Below, piece after piece: positions 17,887-26,251 of a stretch of 64,000 nt of DNA; position 1 is the stretch's first letter, and the number at the start of each line of letters is the position of its first letter. Below the pieces are notes generated by a model. That model worked only from the letters and a program-made list of their open reading frames with translations, made no database searches and had not been told where the DNA came from. The stretch is taken from assembly GCF_012720115.1 (NCBI RefSeq), contig NZ_VNWN01000004.1, positions 248,001 through 312,000 of the forward strand, written 5' to 3'. Source of the stretch: Sneathiella chinensis. GTDB lineage: Bacteria > Pseudomonadota > Alphaproteobacteria > Sneathiellales > Sneathiellaceae. Made by a program: the position numbers and the translations under genes.

Positions 17887-18339
17887 TCAGGCGGCCTTGT
17901 TTTCCAGAAGAGCCTGAGAACCAATCTTGATGGTCCTTGGCTTGTGTGCTTCCGGGATTTCCCGAAGCAGGTCAATATGCAGAAGACCATTTTCCATGCT
18001 GGCGCCAACCACCTCGATGGTGTCTGCCAGTTCAAATTTCTGGGTGAAGGATCGTCCCGCAATACCCTTGTGCAGGTATTCCTGCGGCTGTCCGTCACTG
18101 TCCTGCTGGGACTGACCGGTGATTTTCAGCTCGTTCTGGGTTGCGGTGATTTCAATGTCATCCTGTGAAAACCCGGCAACAGCCATGGTAATCCGGTAGT
18201 TGTCCGCATCTTTCTTGATGATGTTGTAAGGGGGGAATTTGTCGGTGTTCGTGGCACGTTCAAGGCCTCTGAACATTTCCTCAATTCTATCAAACCCGAT
18301 GGATGAACGCATCAAGGGTGAAAAGTCGTAACTGCGCAT
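17887..18339 (-). CDS. ibpA: Small heat-shock protein, Hsp20/IbpA family
   Basis: 150 residues. An N-terminal arm starting MRSYDFSPLMRSSIGFDR is followed by an alpha-crystallin domain (about 35-130: PYNIIKKDADNYRITMAVAGF at its start, KGIAGRSFTQKFELAD with the conserved R-x-F, and LLHIDLLREIPE near the end), with a short tail. It is an ATP-independent holdase that binds unfolding proteins in the cytoplasm. Regulation is well supported by sequence: a heat-shock promoter and a ROSE-like leader that hides the AGGAGG ribosome binding site. Confidence 0.93.
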   Translation of the reverse strand: MRSYDFSPLMRSSIGFDRIEEMFRGLERATNTDKFPPYNIIKKDADNYRITMAVAGFSQDDIEITATQNELKITGQSQQDSDGQPQEYLHKGIAGRSFTQKFELADTIEVVGASMENGLLHIDLLREIPEAHKPRTIKIGSQALLENKAA

Positions 18340-18421
18340 TATCTATCCTCCTATAGAGCAATAAATCTGTTCCCCAAATCTGGCGGAACCGTCAAATCAG
18401 ACCCGAAACCGGCGCCTGATA
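18340..18421 (-). ncRNA. ROSE-like RNA thermometer in the hsp20 5' UTR
   Basis: Read on the minus strand the leader is about 82 nt with three hairpins. First, AUCAG/CUGAU (18416-18420 with 18396-18400) and an inner CCG/CGG. Second, GUUCC/GGAAC (18385-18389 with 18369-18373). Third, UUGCU (18361-18357), a 4-nt CUAU loop and AGGAG from the AGGAGG RBS (18352-18347). The last hairpin matches the ROSE core: U-U/Y-G-C-U pairing with the Shine-Dalgarno through a G-G mismatch that melts on heating. ROSE elements are known upstream of alphaproteobacterial hsp20 genes. Confidence 0.8.
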
Positions 18422-18427
18422 AACTGG

Positions 18428-18455
18428 AAATAATCAGTTCTTTTCATGTTTCAAG
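18428..18455 (-). promoter_or_regulatory. Heat-shock (RpoH) promoter of hsp20
   Basis: On the minus strand, CTTG (18455-18452), 17 bp, then ATTATTT (18434-18428). This is one mismatch from the alphaproteobacterial sigma-32 consensus CTTG-N17-CYTATNT. The predicted start near 18421 gives a leader of about 82 nt, matching the ROSE element. Confidence 0.65.
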
Positions 18456-18523
18456 ATATGCAAAGGGAGAAATTTAACAATTTTTCCGCTACAGTCGAAA
18501 CGGGGGAAACAGGAAGGAATAAC

Positions 18524-19003
18524 ATGGGTATGGGGTCAACTGGACGACCGGAAAGCAAGACAGGAACCGTGTTTTTCTCGCGCACCTATGACGAGGCGCT
18601 CAGTCTGGTTTTTGAGGCGCGGGAGTATCTGCTGGGGCCGGGCCGGTTGGCGGTCAAGGACCTGAGCAATGAAGGCAGTTTCTGCTATGCAACCGAATCG
18701 TTGCGCCTGACAACCCGCCTGACGGAAAGCATGGCCTGGTTGATGTATCAGCGGGCCATTCTGGAAGGGGAAATTACCGCTGAACAGGGGCGGGATGAAA
18801 ATTGCTATCTTCAGCAACAGGAAACCTGTTTGCCGGAAACCCCGTCAGAACATTTCCCGCTGCTGCCTGCAGGCCTGCAATCCCTGCTGGAGAGGAGCGA
18901 GGCCCTGTACCGGAGAATAGACCGGTTGGACCAGCAATTCAGGGCGTCTCTGGAGGCCGAGGAGGGGCCCAAGGGGCCGGATACGCCGGATAACCCCGAC
19001 TAA
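18524..19003 (+). CDS. rcdA: RcdA/DUF1465 family adaptor (regulator of CtrA degradation)
   Basis: 159 residues from the ATG at 18524, preceded by AGGAAGGA; an in-frame ATG at 18446 would run across the hsp20 heat-shock promoter and gives a non-conserved extension. The helical core has the family features: FSRTYDEALSLVFEAREYL with a GPGR turn, then the SLRLTTRLTESMAWLMYQRAI helix and an acidic disordered tail. In Caulobacter, RcdA with CpdR and PopA delivers CtrA to ClpXP at the G1-S transition. A CtrA-type box further along this window fits a CtrA network. Assignment is by pattern recognition. Confidence 0.78.
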   Translation: MGMGSTGRPESKTGTVFFSRTYDEALSLVFEAREYLLGPGRLAVKDLSNEGSFCYATESLRLTTRLTESMAWLMYQRAILEGEITAEQGRDENCYLQQQETCLPETPSEHFPLLPAGLQSLLERSEALYRRIDRLDQQFRASLEAEEGPKGPDTPDNPD

Positions 19004-19062
19004 GCCCCGAGCAAGCTTTAATCCGCCAGCCGGAAGGGCGTTCGCCACTGAATTCCGGGCAC

Positions 19063-19095
19063 AAAAAAGGCGCCCGTGAGAGCGCCAATTTTTTT
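19063..19095. terminator. Bidirectional terminator between rcdA and rpmE
   Basis: GGCGC at 19069-19073 pairs with GCGCC at 19082-19086. A T-run follows on the plus strand (19089-19095) and an A-run precedes it (19063-19068), so both convergent genes can use it. Confidence 0.8.
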
Positions 19096-19115
19096 CCAGC
19101 AATGTGCAGGCGGTC

Positions 19116-19337
19116 TTACTTGAGACCGAAACCTGAGAAACGCTTGTTGAACTTGGCAACACGGCCGTCCTGACGAACACGCTGCTGACCACCGGTCCAT
19201 GCAGGGTGGGACTTTGTGTCGATGTCAAGTTTCAGAACATCGCCTTCCGCACCATAGGTGGAACGGGTTTCAAAGGTTGTACCATCGGTCATTTCGACAG
19301 TGATGGTGTGGTAATCTGGATGAATGTCTTTTTTCAT
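19116..19337 (-). CDS. rpmE: 50S ribosomal protein L31, cysteine-free form
   Basis: 73 residues starting [12 protein letters not shown], the L31 N-terminus, with [12 protein letters not shown] near residues 42-53 and a basic C-terminus ([10 protein letters not shown]). There is no cysteine, so this is the non-zinc (C-) form expected to work without a zinc ribbon; whether a zinc-binding paralogue exists elsewhere cannot be seen here. A promoter and a terminator bracket it as a single-gene unit. Confidence 0.95.
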   Translation of the reverse strand: MKKDIHPDYHTITVEMTDGTTFETRSTYGAEGDVLKLDIDTKSHPAWTGGQQRVRQDGRVAKFNKRFSGFGLK

Positions 19338-19381
19338 ATCGCTTCTACCCTTCCGGGGATGCTGGAATTCACTAAACCGGG

Positions 19382-19410
19382 CTTATATAAAAGGTTCTTC
19401 CCCTTGGCAA
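19382..19410 (-). promoter_or_regulatory. Promoter of rpmE
   Basis: On the minus strand, TTGCCA (19410-19405), 17 bp, TATAAG (19387-19382). The predicted start lies about 38 nt before the rpmE ATG. Confidence 0.65.
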
Positions 19411-19497
19411 GCAAAGATATGCTAAAGGATGAAAAATTTTGTGAATTGACCCTTTGGATCATTCCCTGTCCCGTAAATTTTGGATTGGATGTGCCGT

Positions 19498-21309
19498 GTG
19501 ACGGATACAAGCAGTGATATAGAGCGAACCGAGGCAGAATCGAAAAAATCCCGCAAGGTGGTTTCCCGGCTGTGGGAATTGCGGCGATTCGTGTTCCCCT
19601 ATAAATGGCGGTTTGCCGGGGCCATGGTGGCCCTGGTGGTGGCGTCGGGCAGCATGCTGATGATCGGTCAGGCCATCAAGCTGCTGCTGGATAACGGGTT
19701 TTCTGCCGGTTCAGAAAATCTGGACCAGTACTTTATTGGCCTGATGGGGGTGGTTGCCCTTCTCGCCGGTGCGTCTTTCTCGCGGTATTATCTGGTGTCG
19801 TGGATTGGTGAGCGGGTGATTGCCGATATTCGAAAAGCGGTCTTCAATCATATCCTGAAATTCAGCCCGTCTTTTTTTGAGGTCACCCGAACCGGGGAGG
19901 TGCTGTCGCGTCTGACGACCGATACAACCCTGATCCAGACGGTGATCGGCTCGTCCGTATCTGTGGCGCTCAGGAATATGCTGTCCTTTGTCGGCGGGAT
20001 CGGGCTTCTGATCTATACCAGCCCCAAACTGTCGGGCATGGTCTTGCTGGTGGTCCCGTTGATTGTTGTGCCCATCATCGTTTTCGGGCGGCAGGTGCGA
20101 AAACTCAGCCGCGCCAATCAGGACAGCATCGCCAATGTGAGCGCCAGGGCTGACGAGACAATCCGGTCCATCCAGACCGCACAGGCCTACACCCATGAAG
20201 GCTATGACAGGCGGTTTTTCGCCGCCGATGTGGAGACCAGCTTCGCCATTGCCCTCAAGCGGATTCGCGCCCGGGCGTGGCTGACGGCGCTTGTGATCCT
20301 GCTGATCTTCGGTGCCATTGATCTGGTGCTGTGGAGCGGGGCAAAGGATGTGGTGAACGGAGACATGTCGCCGGGGACGCTGGCCTCTTTCGTGTTCTAT
20401 GCCATTCTGGTGGCGGGGTCCCTTGGCTCGTTGAGTGAGGTCTGGGGCGAACTGCAACGGGCGGCAGGCGCCTCTGAGCGTCTCCTTGACCTGTTGCATC
20501 AGGAACCCGAGATCAGGGCACCGGAGCACCCAGAAACCCTGTCTTCGCCGCTGAAAGACGGGATATCGTTCAATGGGGTCCGGTTCCATTACCCGTCCCG
20601 TCAGGATGCTGCGGCGCTGAAGAACCTTGATCTGGAGATCAAACCCGGCGAGACCGTGGCCATTGTCGGGCCCAGCGGGGCCGGGAAAACCACCGTGTTC
20701 CAGATGCTGCTGCGGTTTTATGATCCGCAGGCCGGGGATATCCGCATCGATGGCGTGAATATTGCGAATGTGGATCCGTCCGCCGTTCGGTCCCTGACCG
20801 GACTGGTCCCGCAAGAGCCGATTATCTTTGCCGATACAGCCATGAACAATATTCTGTATGGCCGTCCCAATGCCACCGAACAGGAAGTGCATGAGGCCGC
20901 CCGTGCGGCGGCGGCCTATGATTTCATCATGGACCTGCCGGAGGGTTTCCAGACCCAGTTCGGGGAGCGGGGCATGAAGCTGTCCGGCGGCCAGAAACAG
21001 CGGATTGCCATCGCACGGGCCATCTTGAAGGATCCCGAGCTTCTGCTACTGGATGAGGCAACATCGGCACTGGATGCGGAAAGCGAACAACTGGTTCAGT
21101 CCGCCCTTGAAAACCTGATGCAGGACCGGACAACCCTTGTCATCGCCCACCGCCTTGCCACCGTTCTGAACGCGGATCGTATCGTGGTCATGGATGAGGG
21201 ACGGGTGGTGACGCAGGGGACCCATGAGGAACTGATGAAGGAGGGGGGATTGTATGCGAAACTGGCCCGTTTGCAGTTCGATACTGGACGTGAGGCATTA
21301 ACTGCGTAA
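19498..21309 (+). CDS. ABC exporter, MsbA-related permease/ATPase half-transporter
   Basis: About 603 residues from GTG 19498 (the ATG at 19489 and TTG at 19480 are alternatives; none has a strong RBS). The N-terminal transmembrane domain has six helices over about residues 35-320, and the C-terminal ABC domain carries Walker A GPSGAGKTT near 393, signature LSGGQKQRIAIARAI near 498 and Walker B LLLLDEATSALD near 518. As a half-exporter it should work as a homodimer in the inner membrane. Architecture matches the alphaproteobacterial MsbA-related family. Lipid, glycolipid or drug export is possible; the substrate is not shown. Confidence 0.87.
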   Translation: MTDTSSDIERTEAESKKSRKVVSRLWELRRFVFPYKWRFAGAMVALVVASGSMLMIGQAIKLLLDNGFSAGSENLDQYFIGLMGVVALLAGASFSRYYLVSWIGERVIADIRKAVFNHILKFSPSFFEVTRTGEVLSRLTTDTTLIQTVIGSSVSVALRNMLSFVGGIGLLIYTSPKLSGMVLLVVPLIVVPIIVFGRQVRKLSRANQDSIANVSARADETIRSIQTAQAYTHEGYDRRFFAADVETSFAIALKRIRARAWLTALVILLIFGAIDLVLWSGAKDVVNGDMSPGTLASFVFYAILVAGSLGSLSEVWGELQRAAGASERLLDLLHQEPEIRAPEHPETLSSPLKDGISFNGVRFHYPSRQDAAALKNLDLEIKPGETVAIVGPSGAGKTTVFQMLLRFYDPQAGDIRIDGVNIANVDPSAVRSLTGLVPQEPIIFADTAMNNILYGRPNATEQEVHEAARAAAAYDFIMDLPEGFQTQFGERGMKLSGGQKQRIAIARAILKDPELLLLDEATSALDAESEQLVQSALENLMQDRTTLVIAHRLATVLNADRIVVMDEGRVVTQGTHEELMKEGGLYAKLARLQFDTGREALTA

Positions 21310-21364
21310 TATGCGCGCGGTCCCGGTCCGTCCGGGCGTTTCCTATTCTTGACGAGAGGTTGGC

Positions 21365-22438
21365 TTGGGCATCTTTCAGCGCTTGTTTTTCGGGGTTGTG
21401 ACACTGGTCGTGCTGGGCATCGGCCTGACGGTCTATGTATTGTACGAAACCGGTCAGTTCGGCACCATCACCCCCCATTTCAATGGTCAATGCGCCATTG
21501 TGGACGGCGTTGTCGGCGGCGAAGACATCACCATTCATCCGTCTGGAAAGTTTGCCTTTATTTCCTCCTATGACCGGCGGGCCGCGAAGGCAGGAAACGC
21601 GGTAACCGGAACCCTCTATCGGTATGATCTTGATGACCCGGATGCGGAACCGGTTGACCTTCGGGCGGGTATTACGGACGGGTTCCATCCCCACGGTCTG
21701 TCCCTGTACGTGGACGATACCGGGCGCGGCAGTCTGCTTGTGATCAACCACAAGGATCATGCCCCGGGAGAGGAAGGCGTGGATACCATTGAGGTTTTCG
21801 AGCTTGCTGGCAGGGAGTTGATCCACCGGCAGACCATCGATGCCAGCGCCCTGTTGGGGGCCAATGATATTCTGGCGGTTTCCCATGACCGGTTCTATGT
21901 CACCAACGATCATGGATATCGCGATGGCCTTGCCACCATGCTGGAAAACCTGATCCCGTTGCCAAGCGGGATTGTCTCCTATTATGACGGGGCCGGGTTT
22001 CGGACGGTTGCTGACGGCTTCCGTTTTGCCAACGGCATCAATATGAGCGCGGATGGCAGCAAGGTCTATGTGTCAACGTCGGTGGGGCAGACCCTCTACA
22101 GTTTCCATCGGGACAAGGCCACGGGGGATTTGACGCAGGAAAGTGCGACCGATCTGGAAACCGGTCTCGACAATATCGAAATGGATGATCAGGACAGGAT
22201 GTGGATTGTGGCCCATCCCCAGCTTCTGACCTTCCTTGGGCATGCGGGGGATGCGACCAAGACCACACCGACCCAAATCCTGCGCTTCACCCGCAGCTAT
22301 TCCGGGGAACTGGTCCCGGAAGAGATCATGATGGATGCAGGTGACCTTGTCTCGGGCGGGACGGTCGCGGCGGCGTTTGGCAGCCGGTTCCTGATCGGCA
22401 CCGCGTTCGAGAGCAAAATTCTGGATTGCAGCCTGTAA
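21365..22438 (+). CDS. Paraoxonase/SMP-30-like membrane-anchored esterase or lactonase
   Basis: 357 residues from TTG 21365 (RBS-like GAGAGG about 7 bases upstream). One N-terminal hydrophobic helix (residues ~8-28) is followed by a predicted six-bladed beta-propeller. The order of motifs resembles paraoxonase/arylesterase: GGEDITIHPSG, GFHPHGLSLY, LGANDILAV, YVTNDHGY, FANGINMS and LDNIEMD. In that family such residues form the two calcium sites and the His pair of the active site. Likely periplasmic and tethered, hydrolysing lactones or aryl esters (inference). It ends 8 bp from the convergent minus-strand gene. Confidence 0.75.
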   Translation: MGIFQRLFFGVVTLVVLGIGLTVYVLYETGQFGTITPHFNGQCAIVDGVVGGEDITIHPSGKFAFISSYDRRAAKAGNAVTGTLYRYDLDDPDAEPVDLRAGITDGFHPHGLSLYVDDTGRGSLLVINHKDHAPGEEGVDTIEVFELAGRELIHRQTIDASALLGANDILAVSHDRFYVTNDHGYRDGLATMLENLIPLPSGIVSYYDGAGFRTVADGFRFANGINMSADGSKVYVSTSVGQTLYSFHRDKATGDLTQESATDLETGLDNIEMDDQDRMWIVAHPQLLTFLGHAGDATKTTPTQILRFTRSYSGELVPEEIMMDAGDLVSGGTVAAAFGSRFLIGTAFESKILDCSL

Positions 22439-22446
22439 GGGCCGGA

Positions 22447-23808
22447 TCAGCGTTCCGTCAGTTTCAGTTCAATCCGTCGGTTGCGAAGATAGGCAATTTC
22501 GTCATCGCGGGGGTCAAGGGGCCTGAATTCCCCAAACCCGGTCGGGGCAAGACGATCCGGCGGTACCCCCCGGTTGATCAGGTATTTGGTAACGGACAGG
22601 GCCCGCGCAGTGGAGAGTTCCCAGTTAGACGGGAAGCGGGCGGTCTTGATAGGCTGCTTGTCCGTATGGCCGTCCACCCGCAGCACCCAGTCAATGTCAT
22701 CGGGAATGGATTTGGAGATTTCCAGCAAGGTCTTGGCAAAGGCGGCCATGTTTTCCCGGCCCTCCTGTCCAAGTTCTGCTTCACCAAGGCCGAACAACAC
22801 CTCTGACTGGAATACGAACCGGTCTCCCACGACACTGATTCCGGGGCGGTCTTTCAGGACCTTCCGCAATTCCCCGAAGAAGTTGGAACGGTATTGCTGC
22901 AGCTCCTGCACCTTCTGGGCGAGGGCCTGATTGAGACGGCGCCCCAGATCGGCAATCTGGGCCTTCTGTTCCTTGTCCTTGGCCTCGGCCACCTCAAGGG
23001 CCTCCTCAATGCGGGCCAGTTGCTGGCGCAGGGCATTGATCTGGGCATTCAGCAGGGAAACCTGCTTGTTCGCCTCTGCCGATATTTTCTCTTCCTCAGT
23101 CAGGGAATCCTGCGTTTGCAGATAGAGGGCCTGAAGTTCGGCCAGCTTGATATCCCGGTCTTCCACGTCTTTCTGCGCCAGCCGGGTGCGGTCCTGCTCC
23201 TCGGCAAGGGTGGCCTCCAGTTCCTTGCTGCGGTCGCGGATGGCACCGATTTCCTGATCTTTCTTTTCAAGGGCATCGGCAAGGGCACCGACTTCCTTCT
23301 CAAGTTCCTCCCGGACCTTCTGCAGGCTTTCGATATCCCGTTTCAGGCTTTCGATTTCCTTCAGGTTGACGGCTATCTCGTCCTGACTTGTCTTTATCCG
23401 GGCCTCGGCCTCCGCCGTTTTTCCTTCCTGCTCGCGCAGCAGCAGGACCAGTTCATCCCGTTCCTGTTCCGCCTGCTGGGCACGGGCGGTCAGGGTATCA
23501 AGCTGGATGATGGCGCTGTCCCGCTCCTCGTTGGACTGGCGAAGCGTGATGGTCAGTTCTGTCAGTTCCTGACTAAGCTCGGCATTGCTTTGTCTCTCCA
23601 GTGCCAGAAGGTCGGCCAGTTCGTTGACTTGCTGGTTGAGCTTTTCAAGGGCCGCATCGCGCCCGGACAGGGCCTGCGACAGGAAAAACTGGGCCAGAAC
23701 AAACACCACCAGCAGGAAGATGATGACAAGCAGCAGCGTTGTCAGGGCATCGACAAAGCCCGGCCAGATTTCATAATTCGCGCGTTTGGCGCTGTTCCTG
23801 CGTGCCAT
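22447..23808 (-). CDS. MotB/OmpA-like protein with long periplasmic coiled coil
   Basis: 453 residues from ATG 23808. A single transmembrane helix lies near residues 15-42; it starts FVDALTTLLLVIIFL, with an aspartate placed as in TolR/ExbD/MotB. About 270 residues of Glu/Gln/Leu-rich coiled coil follow, then an OmpA/MotB peptidoglycan-binding domain (about 320-453: FQSEVLFGLGEAEL, LRVDGHTDKQP, NWELSTARALSVTKYL, RNRRIELKL). It is 13 bp downstream of a MotA/ExbB-like channel gene and presumably forms a proton-driven stator-like complex with it. No flagellar gene is near, and the coiled coil is much longer than in flagellar MotB. Confidence 0.8.
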   Translation of the reverse strand: MARRNSAKRANYEIWPGFVDALTTLLLVIIFLLVVFVLAQFFLSQALSGRDAALEKLNQQVNELADLLALERQSNAELSQELTELTITLRQSNEERDSAIIQLDTLTARAQQAEQERDELVLLLREQEGKTAEAEARIKTSQDEIAVNLKEIESLKRDIESLQKVREELEKEVGALADALEKKDQEIGAIRDRSKELEATLAEEQDRTRLAQKDVEDRDIKLAELQALYLQTQDSLTEEEKISAEANKQVSLLNAQINALRQQLARIEEALEVAEAKDKEQKAQIADLGRRLNQALAQKVQELQQYRSNFFGELRKVLKDRPGISVVGDRFVFQSEVLFGLGEAELGQEGRENMAAFAKTLLEISKSIPDDIDWVLRVDGHTDKQPIKTARFPSNWELSTARALSVTKYLINRGVPPDRLAPTGFGEFRPLDPRDDEIAYLRNRRIELKLTER

Positions 23809-23821
23809 GCCCAACCCCGCT

Positions 23822-25018
23822 CTAGCCGCGCCGCTCTTCTTCGGCGATGGCGGCGATGGTGCGGGTCAAAAGTTTGATGTCGCTGCGGATTTCCTGCGTG
23901 ATCTGGTTGCGGCCTTCTGCCATGTCTTCCAGCAATCGGGCCATGTAAACATCCAGATTGCGAAGGTGGTTGCGGCTGGCCTGGTCCAGCCCGCCCTGTT
24001 CCTGTATCTGGGCCATGCGTTGCAGCACAGGTTTCAGTTCAAGCTGACCTTCCACCAGCTTCACCATCAGGTCCTGTTCCGCTCGCATCTGGTCTGTCAG
24101 GGCGGCCAGCCGCTCGCTGACCTGTACCATGGCGCTATCCCCGGCATGACGCCGGTCCTCGTTGCGGGCAATGGTCCGTTGCAGGCCATCAAGGCTTTCG
24201 GCGGTCTGTTCCAGCAGGGCACTGACATAGGCGGGCACGCTCTGGTCACCGCCGCTGAGGGCTGCAGGGCCGGACGCGGTGAATTTGGTGATGGAGGTCA
24301 GCCATTCCTCCAGATCCGTGTAGAAACGGTTCTGGGCCTGACCCGCCTGCATGTCCAGAAAGCCCAACACAAGGGAGCCGGACAGGCCAAAAAGAGAGGA
24401 TGAAAAGGCGATGGACATGCCCGCCAGCGGTTTTTCAAGGCCCCGCTTCAATTCGTCGAACACTTTTGAGAAGTCGCCGTCCCCCACATTCAGCGTGGCA
24501 ATGGCATCGCCGACCGACCCGACAGTTTCCAGCAACCCCCAGAACGTCCCGAGAAGCCCAAGGAAAACCAGCACATTGATCAGGTAGCGGGAAATGTCCC
24601 GCCCTTCATCAAGGCGGACGCTGATGCTGTCGAGAAGGGTGTTCATGGTGGTCGCCGTCAGGCGGAGCGGGCCATTGCTTTCGCGGATGATGGCCGCCAG
24701 CGGAGACAGAAGGGTCGGGCTTGATTGGGGGCCCATGCCCTTTTCGGCGCGGCGAATGCCTTCCGCCCAGGTCACCTCGCCATAGAGCATGAGAACCTGA
24801 CGGAAGATAAAGCCGACCCCGAACAGCAGAACCGCAAGGATCAGGCCGTTCAGGTAGACATTGGCCTCAAACGCTGTTTTGGCGGGGCCGAACAGAAATA
24901 TGGAAATGGCGATGACAACCGCAAGGAAAACACCCATTCGAATGACATGGCGTCTGGGCCGGTTGATCCGGGGAGAGTTGATGGCTTCGGCAGGGTTGAA
25001 TTCCGAGTATGTTGTCAT
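23822..25018 (-). CDS. MotA/TolQ/ExbB-like proton channel protein
   Basis: 398 residues from ATG 25018, two bases after the stop of the upstream gene. Hydrophobic helices at about 28-45, 55-75, 146-165 and 200-222; the last two (LINVLVFLGLLGTFWGLLETV and SSSLFGLSGSLVLGF) show the TolQ/ExbB/MotA proton-channel pattern, including the LGTFWGL segment. A soluble helical tail of about 170 residues (positions 230-398) follows, longer than in TolQ. Paired with the downstream MotB-like protein it should form an ion-driven motor in the inner membrane. It is distinct from the true TolQ at 42-43 kb. Confidence 0.82.
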   Translation of the reverse strand: MTTYSEFNPAEAINSPRINRPRRHVIRMGVFLAVVIAISIFLFGPAKTAFEANVYLNGLILAVLLFGVGFIFRQVLMLYGEVTWAEGIRRAEKGMGPQSSPTLLSPLAAIIRESNGPLRLTATTMNTLLDSISVRLDEGRDISRYLINVLVFLGLLGTFWGLLETVGSVGDAIATLNVGDGDFSKVFDELKRGLEKPLAGMSIAFSSSLFGLSGSLVLGFLDMQAGQAQNRFYTDLEEWLTSITKFTASGPAALSGGDQSVPAYVSALLEQTAESLDGLQRTIARNEDRRHAGDSAMVQVSERLAALTDQMRAEQDLMVKLVEGQLELKPVLQRMAQIQEQGGLDQASRNHLRNLDVYMARLLEDMAEGRNQITQEIRSDIKLLTRTIAAIAEEERRG

Positions 25019-25020
25019 GG

Positions 25021-26220
25021 TCACCGCACGATCAGTTTCAGGTCGACCCGGTCAGCAGGGCCCCCGTCTTCCGGAAGGCCCAATGCCCGGACCTCGATTT
25101 TATTGTTGGGCAGGCCCAGTTCCATCAGCTTGGAGCGGACGACCAGTGCCCGCCCAAGGGACAGGCGCCGTGCCGCGCTTTTGCTTTTGGCATCGGCATA
25201 GGCAATGAGCTGCACCCGATCCTCAGCACCGGAAAGGGCTGCAATCACGCTTTTAAGTTTGGTTTCTGCATCTGTAGGCAGGGTGGTTTCTTCTGCCGCA
25301 AACAGGATCCTGTTGGCTTCGGACACAGGAAGCTCGGCCTCCCGCGTTGGGGCTTGCGATACCGGTGCCGTTGGGGCCGTTTCCTTCGGGGACAGCGCGG
25401 CGACAGTCATTTCCTTGTCGGCGGTGGCCTTCGGCTCTGGCTTTGCTTCCGGTTTTGGTGCCGGTTGTGCTGCCGATTTCACTTCTGCCTCTTCCTTCAC
25501 CGCGGGGGCAGGAGCAGGAGCAGGAGCAGGCTCGTTTTTCGGTGTGGCTTCCGCAACAAGTGCGACCGGTTTTTCCTCAGCCTTGTCCGCAAGCGTGGCT
25601 TTCGGCTGTTCCGGGGCAGTGGCTTCCTGTGGTTTCGGGGCTGGTGCCGGTGCCTTTTCCGAAGCGGAAGGGGCGGCGGTGGCAACCGTCGTCTTTACCG
25701 GGGCAGGAACGGCGGTGTCCTTCTCCGCTGTTGGGGTGGATTGTGTTTTTTCTTGTGCCGGGGCGGTGCGTTCAGCCGTATTGGTTTCGGCGGGAGCCTG
25801 TGTCCGTGTCGCCGGGGCTTCGGCTTCAGGCGCATCCTCGCGCACCGCAGTGGTTGTTTGCGGTGCCGGCGCGGGGGCTTTGGCCATGACAGGCTTCGGC
25901 GCTTTCTTCGGGCGGCTTCCCGGCGGTATCAGGGTGATGACCTCATCGCCATAGACAATCCTGCTGCGGGTTTGGGCTGCGGCAGGCGGTGTCAGGTGAA
26001 GGCCGCCGCCGGTTGGGGCGCCAATGGTTGCCGTGGGGGCTGTTCGTGGCAGGGCTGCGCCCATATTGACGATAACCGGTGTTTGCCCTGTACCGCCGAT
26101 GACGACGGTTTGCTGTGCGGCGGCCGGGCTGATGGCAACACCGGCGGCAGACAGGGTTATCATGAAGGCCAGCAGTCCTGCAGACCGGGCCTTGAAATCA
26201 GACGTAAAATCGTGAGCCAT
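25021..26220 (-). CDS. Exported Ala/Pro/Glu-rich protein with C-terminal OmpA-like domain
   Basis: 399 residues from ATG 26220 (GGGGGTG about 8 bases upstream; an in-frame GTG at 26250 is weaker). A signal peptide runs to about residue 36 (FMITLSAAGVAISPAAAQ). Residues ~90-290 are a low-complexity Ala/Pro/Lys/Glu linker suited to spanning the periplasm. The last ~100 residues resemble an OmpA-type domain (ILFAAEETTLP, VQLIAYADAKS, RRLSLGRALVVRSKLMELG). It is first in a three-gene unit with the MotA- and MotB-like genes and may be the outer-envelope partner of that complex (inference). Confidence 0.7.
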   Translation of the reverse strand: MAHDFTSDFKARSAGLLAFMITLSAAGVAISPAAAQQTVVIGGTGQTPVIVNMGAALPRTAPTATIGAPTGGGLHLTPPAAAQTRSRIVYGDEVITLIPPGSRPKKAPKPVMAKAPAPAPQTTTAVREDAPEAEAPATRTQAPAETNTAERTAPAQEKTQSTPTAEKDTAVPAPVKTTVATAAPSASEKAPAPAPKPQEATAPEQPKATLADKAEEKPVALVAEATPKNEPAPAPAPAPAVKEEAEVKSAAQPAPKPEAKPEPKATADKEMTVAALSPKETAPTAPVSQAPTREAELPVSEANRILFAAEETTLPTDAETKLKSVIAALSGAEDRVQLIAYADAKSKSAARRLSLGRALVVRSKLMELGLPNNKIEVRALGLPEDGGPADRVDLKLIVR

Positions 26221-26251
26221 GGTATGGCACCCCCAACGAATACTAGTCACA

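Noticed and set aside
22447-25018. Zorya-type anti-phage defence (ZorA/ZorB-like MotA and MotB proteins)
   Set aside because: No ZorC, ZorD or ZorE helicase/nuclease genes adjoin; neighbours are core genes and an extra OmpA-like gene heads the operon. Treated as an envelope machine instead.
25497-25690. GCAGGAGCAGGAGCAGG-type microsatellite as a regulatory repeat
   Set aside because: It is in frame and encodes the Ala/Pro linker of the OmpA-like exported protein, so protein composition explains it.
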